NCBI GenBank assembly: GCA_003524565.1
Contig: DQGU01000220.1
Span: 1 to 16,883, forward strand
DNA length: 16,883 nt
DNA from: Rhodospirillaceae bacterium
Lineage (GTDB): Bacteria > Pseudomonadota > Alphaproteobacteria > Micavibrionales > UBA2020
Reading direction: 5' to 3'
The notes beneath the pieces are model-generated. The model did no database searches. It saw only the letters and a program-made list of their open reading frames with translations, and was not told where the DNA came from. The position numbers were made by a program, and so were the translations under genes. How positions within the stretch are numbered: position 1 is the first letter of the stretch; every line of letters begins with the position of its first letter. Shown piece by piece: positions 13,591 through 16,883 of the stretch.

Positions 13591-13622
13591 GCTGTTCTGG
13601 CCTTGCAAGGGCACGCTACAGC
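13591..13622 (+). promoter_or_regulatory. Imperfect leader hairpin before the OmpR-type regulator
   Basis: GCTGT (13591-13595) and ACAGC (13618-13622) enclose the 10-base palindrome CCTTGCAAGG (13601-13610), followed by GTTTTGTC. It lies 27 bases before the ATG at 13650. It may be a weak leader structure; evidence is limited to the repeats. Confidence 0.25.
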
Positions 13623-13649
13623 GTTTTGTCGTTAATGTTCGGGGAATAA

Positions 13650-14324
13650 ATGAAAATATTGGTGGTCGAAGATGATAAAGAAGTTCTCGACTACATCGTC
13701 AACGGGTTGACGGAGTATGGCCATACGATGGACAAGGCGCAGGACGGCAAGGACGGCCTGTTTCTTGGTGCGACAGAAAGCTATGACGTGATTATTATGG
13801 ACCGCATGTTACCGAACGTGGATGGTTTGACTATCATCAGAACGCTCAGGGGGGCGGGTAAAAAAACGCCCGTCCTTATCTTGAGCGCACTGGGAGAGGT
13901 TGACGACCGCGTCAAGGGTTTGCGCGCGGGGGGAGATGACTATCTTGTCAAACCTTTTGCTTTTTCCGAACTTCTTGCCCGTGTAGAGGCTTTGCAACGG
14001 CGCGCTGTCGATATCGAACAAAAAGAAACCGTTTTGCATGCCGCCGATTTGGAAGTCGACCTTCTGGCGCGGCGGGTGACGCGTGGCGGTATGAATATTG
14101 ACCTGCAATCGCGGGAATTCAGGCTGCTGGAATATCTACTGCGCCACAAGGGACAAGTTGTCACGCGCACCATGCTGCTCGAAAATGTATGGGATTATCA
14201 TTTTGACCCGCAAACCAATGTGATTGATGTGCATATCAGCAGATTGCGCAGTAAAATAAATAAAAACGCCGAACAACCACTTATCAGGACAATCCGTGGC
14301 GCAGGCTATATCATCGAAGCATAG
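13650..14324 (+). CDS. OmpR/PhoB-family response regulator
   Basis: 224 residues. The receiver spans 1-118, with the acidic pocket Asp8/Asp9, phospho-acceptor Asp51 (IIMDRMLPNVDG), Ser79 in place of the usual Thr, and Lys101 (YLVKPFAFSELLAR). The winged-helix DNA-binding domain spans about 128-222, with LQSREFRLLEYLLRHKGQVVTRTMLLENVW and VIDVHISRLRSKI as recognition region and RTIRGAGYII as wing. It should be a phosphorylation-dependent transcription factor. The ATG at 13650 is preceded by CGGGGAA. The gene overlaps the start of the kinase gene by 29 bases, the usual arrangement of a cognate pair. The repeated sites upstream suggest autoregulation. Confidence 0.95.
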   Translation: MKILVVEDDKEVLDYIVNGLTEYGHTMDKAQDGKDGLFLGATESYDVIIMDRMLPNVDGLTIIRTLRGAGKKTPVLILSALGEVDDRVKGLRAGGDDYLVKPFAFSELLARVEALQRRAVDIEQKETVLHAADLEVDLLARRVTRGGMNIDLQSREFRLLEYLLRHKGQVVTRTMLLENVWDYHFDPQTNVIDVHISRLRSKINKNAEQPLIRTIRGAGYIIEA

Positions 14325-15660
14325 CCGCCTGGGCGGCTACTACCACAGTTCCAGCTTCAAAATGGCTGTATTTTTTACCGTATTGTTAAGTATCGGTATG
14401 TCGGCGCTTGGGTACTTCACTCATTACTTTTCGCGTGGCCACTTAGTCTATGGCACAGAAAAATTGATTGATGCCTCGTTGGAAAATCTTGTGCCGCTGT
14501 TCAAGGATGACGCTTCAGGAGATAAAGAGATTTTATCCGGCGCCGGCACGGGGGGGAAGCTGGTCGTGCTGTTGGACGGCGCAGGCACTGTATTAGGCGG
14601 GAATTTACGGCGATTGCCAGACGAAGCCGCCCCTTTGACAGAGGGGACTGTTCTTTTCAAAGATGCTGAGCGCAACGCAGACTATGCTGCGAAAATCCAT
14701 ACTTATGATGATGGCCGACGTTTGTTTGTCGCGGTAGATATCACCGACATGATGGAAAACTACAGGTTCATGCAGCGTTTGAGCTTGCTGGGAATTCTTT
14801 TGATGGTCGTTGTGATATTGACCAGTTTTATGATTAGTACCTTTGTTGTCAGCCGCACGGCTCGTATCGCCCGTACCGCCAAGAATATCATGGACACGGG
14901 TAACTTGTCGCAACGTATAGAGATTGACTCTCATTGGGATGATCTAAGCACCATGTCCATGGTGCTCAACGCTCTGCTATCCAGGATTGAGGATTTGGTC
15001 GAAGGGGTCCAAAAGGTATCCGACAATATTGCGCATGACCTGCGCACGCCGTTAACGCGTTTGCGCAATCATCTTGAGGTTTTGCGCAAAAGTGAAGTTA
15101 TCGCGATGAGTCCAGAGGCGAGCGAGCGTTGCGACCGTCTCTTGGCTGAGGCCGATCATTTGCTTGCTACTTTCAATGCGCTCTTGCGTATCGCCCGCAT
15201 CGAGGCTGGAAAACAAACGCATAATTTTCAAGACGTACATCTACAAAAGCTTCTGCATGATGTGGTTGAGCTTTATGAACCGTTGGCAGAAGAGAAGGGC
15301 ATTAATATCCTTTGCGATTTCATGCCGGTTACCCTGTATGCGGATCGTGACCTTTTGTTTCAGGCATTTGCGAATGTCATCGACAATGCTATCAAGTACA
15401 GCCCAGCCTCGGGGCAAATCGATATAACCCTATCACAAAAAGATAACGTTCGGATTGTAACGATTTCAGACCGGGGGATAGGCATTTCGAAAGCTGATAA
15501 AGAAAAGGTATTCGATCGTTTTTACCGCGCCGAGGCAAGCCGCCATACATCGGGCAGCGGTCTTGGGCTATCGCTTGTCTTGGCTGTCGCCGATTTGCAC
15601 AAAGCCCGGATAGACTTGCTGGATAATACGCCTGGATTGTCTTTTCAGATTACGTTCTGA
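14296..15660 (+). CDS. Membrane sensor histidine kinase with HAMP domain
   Basis: 454 residues from GTG at 14296, which has AGGA 6 bases upstream and overlaps the regulator gene by 29 bases. An ATG at 14362 (residue 23) is an alternative but has no good ribosome binding site. TM1 is about 23-42, a periplasmic sensor loop 43-160, TM2 about 162-186, and HAMP about 185-238. HisKA has phospho-acceptor His247 in NIAHDLRTPLTRLRNHLE. The ATPase domain has an N-box around Asn364 (NVIDNAIKYSP), DRGIGI (392-397), FDRFYR (406-411) and GSGLGLSL (420-427). All catalytic motifs are intact, so an active inner-membrane kinase is expected, in the broad QseC/PmrB/CusS-like class. Its ligand is unknown. Codon use is visibly less GC-rich than in the genes before 13421. 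Confidence 0.93.
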   Translation: MAQAISSKHSRLGGYYHSSSFKMAVFFTVLLSIGMSALGYFTHYFSRGHLVYGTEKLIDASLENLVPLFKDDASGDKEILSGAGTGGKLVVLLDGAGTVLGGNLRRLPDEAAPLTEGTVLFKDAERNADYAAKIHTYDDGRRLFVAVDITDMMENYRFMQRLSLLGILLMVVVILTSFMISTFVVSRTARIARTAKNIMDTGNLSQRIEIDSHWDDLSTMSMVLNALLSRIEDLVEGVQKVSDNIAHDLRTPLTRLRNHLEVLRKSEVIAMSPEASERCDRLLAEADHLLATFNALLRIARIEAGKQTHNFQDVHLQKLLHDVVELYEPLAEEKGINILCDFMPVTLYADRDLLFQAFANVIDNAIKYSPASGQIDITLSQKDNVRIVTISDRGIGISKADKEKVFDRFYRAEASRHTSGSGLGLSLVLAVADLHKARIDLLDNTPGLSFQITF

Positions 15661-15672
15661 TGCGCAAAAATT

Positions 15673-15730
15673 AACATTTTGTAATGTTGAGGACAGGGTA
15701 GGGTAATGTCGCGTATGTAAGTATATACAT
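15673..15730. promoter_or_regulatory. Two short inverted repeats before the oxidoreductase gene
   Basis: AACATT-TTGT-AATGTT (15673-15688) and ATGTA-AGTATA-TACAT (15715-15730) lie in the 101-base gap between the kinase stop and the next ATG. They are operator-like in size and symmetry; the first could also be a weak terminator, though it lacks a T-run. Their binding protein is unknown. Confidence 0.35.
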
Positions 15731-15761
15731 TGGGATTATTTACACTCTTGGGTCACAGTAA

Positions 15762-16883
15762 ATGCGTATCGCAATTATAGGCACTGGTATTTCTGGGCTT
15801 GGTGCGGCCTATCTTTTGAATCCGTATCATGACATTGCGGTTTACGAAAAAGAGCCGCGTATTGGCGGACACAGCCGTACGGTCGATTTGGTACTAGGTG
15901 ACAAGAAAGTGCCTGTCGATACAGGCTTTATCGTATTTAATAAAAGAAATTATCCGCATCTGACGGGGCTGTTCGAGCATTTGGGAGTCAATATTACCAA
16001 AAGTGATATGTCTTTTGGCGCCAGCATCGCGGGCGGTATGCTCGAATACGGCAGCAAAGGAATGTTTGCGCAAAAGCGCAATTGGTTGCGCCCTGCATTC
16101 TGGCGCATGATTGCAGATATTCTCCGTTTCAATAGACATGCCGCAAGGTATGACGAGAATGCGCGCGAAATTTCGCTTGGAAAATATCTGGATCAACTGC
16201 GCGCAGGGTCATGGTTCAAGCGTTATTACCTGCAAGCCATGGGGGCGGCGATATGGAGCTGCTCCGTGAATACAATTCTCAGCTTTCCGGCGGAAACATT
16301 TTTGCGTTTTTTTAAAAATCACGGCCTTCTGACGGTAAATGACCATCCGCAATGGTACACGGTTGCGGGCGGCAGCCGCCAATATATTGAAAAATTAACA
16401 GCATCATTTGGAAATAAAATAAAAACATCATGTGCTGTTGTATCCGTTAGCCGCCTTGAGGACGGCAAAATCTCTGTACAGGACACGCAGGGACAAGAAA
16501 ATATTTTCGACCACGTCATTTTTGCCAGCCATGCCGACCAGACACTAAAGATGCTCAAAAACCCGACGCCCGCTGAAGCGGAAATATTATCCGCTTTCAC
16601 CTATCAGCCGAATACCGTTGTTTTGCACGAGGATGACAGTTTTATGCCGCGCGCACGCGCTGCGTGGGCGAGCTGGGTTTATTTGTCCGAGACACGGGCG
16701 GACGATTCCGAAAGCGTTTCGTTAAGCTACTGGATGAACAATCTGCAGCCATTGGATACGCAAAAACAAATCTTTATCACCCTCAACCCAGGTAAACAGC
16801 CCGTTGTTGATAAAACCCATAACACGCATGTTTTTTCGCACCCTGTATTTACACGGGCGGCAATTTCTGCGCAGAAATTGCCG
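15762..16883 (+). CDS. FAD/NAD(P)-dependent amine oxidase-like protein (COG2907 type), 3' end outside window
   Basis: 374 codons are open to the window end with no stop, so the gene is cut there. The N-terminus MRIAIIGTGISGLGAAYLL is a dinucleotide-binding Rossmann motif (Gly7, Gly9, Gly12), with Glu29 at the ribose-binding position (VYEKEPRIGGHSRT). This is the layout of the amine oxidase/phytoene desaturase flavoprotein superfamily. PVDTGFIVFNKRNYPHLTGLFEHLGV (51-76) and the later YTVAGGSRQYIEKL segment are typical of COG2907 'predicted NAD/FAD-binding' proteins. Relatives commonly sit beside DUF1365 and cyclopropane-fatty-acid-synthase-like genes and are linked to modified membrane fatty acids; whether those genes follow here cannot be seen. 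No strong Shine-Dalgarno precedes the ATG (TCACAGTAA). It may belong to the regulon of the two-component system just upstream. Confidence 0.88.
   Translation, partial: MRIAIIGTGISGLGAAYLLNPYHDIAVYEKEPRIGGHSRTVDLVLGDKKVPVDTGFIVFNKRNYPHLTGLFEHLGVNITKSDMSFGASIAGGMLEYGSKGMFAQKRNWLRPAFWRMIADILRFNRHAARYDENAREISLGKYLDQLRAGSWFKRYYLQAMGAAIWSCSVNTILSFPAETFLRFFKNHGLLTVNDHPQWYTVAGGSRQYIEKLTASFGNKIKTSCAVVSVSRLEDGKISVQDTQGQENIFDHVIFASHADQTLKMLKNPTPAEAEILSAFTYQPNTVVLHEDDSFMPRARAAWASWVYLSETRADDSESVSLSYWMNNLQPLDTQKQIFITLNPGKQPVVDKTHNTHVFSHPVFTRAAISAQKLP

Overview
The window looks like a stretch of chromosome from a free-living Gram-negative bacterium, most likely an alphaproteobacterium. The support is indirect. 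There are GC-rich, strongly NNC/NNG-biased genes, GGAG-type ribosome binding sites, lipoprotein and Sec signal peptides, a TPR-sulfotransferase fusion and alphaproteobacterial-looking two-component genes. No rRNA, tRNA, insertion sequence, phage gene or CRISPR array was seen, so family-level placement is not possible from sequence alone.

Layout. Positions 1-207 hold the start of ribosomal protein L21 (rplU, minus strand), with a good sigma-70 promoter and a small GNRA hairpin in its leader. Divergent from it runs a soluble PAS/PAS histidine kinase (477-2474) with an N-terminal pseudo-receiver, followed by a stand-alone receiver protein (2620-3000) and a strong terminator. A structured, G-rich convergent spacer follows. 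Then comes a minus-strand block, in transcription order: an amylo-alpha-1,6-glucosidase-like enzyme (7992-5854), a glycine-zipper lipoprotein whose signal peptide contains a 27-bp tandem repeat (5703-5377), a SIMPL/DUF541 periplasmic protein (5349-4603), a membrane-anchored protein possibly related to DUF3142 (4582-3827), and the peroxiredoxin bcp (3746-3282).

From 8245 to 11081 a plus-strand operon encodes a 766-residue protein with two divergent GGDEF-like domains (signatures GGDEL and GGGNF). It is translationally coupled to a 60-residue protein and followed by a 112-residue secreted protein. I consider this the best candidate for an undescribed system. Facing it are a TPR-sulfotransferase (12669-11110) and an unrecognised lysine/alanine-rich coiled-coil protein (13421-12810), separated by a terminator.

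After an AT-rich, repeat-bearing divergent promoter region, the last block holds an OmpR-type response regulator overlapping its HAMP histidine kinase (13650-15660). A COG2907-type FAD-dependent amine oxidase-like gene (15762 onward) is cut by the window end.

Functionally the window is dominated by signalling: two two-component pairs and one cyclic-di-GMP-like protein. Mixed in are envelope or periplasmic proteins and stress or carbon-storage enzymes. Function calls rest on motif recognition by eye; no database search was run.
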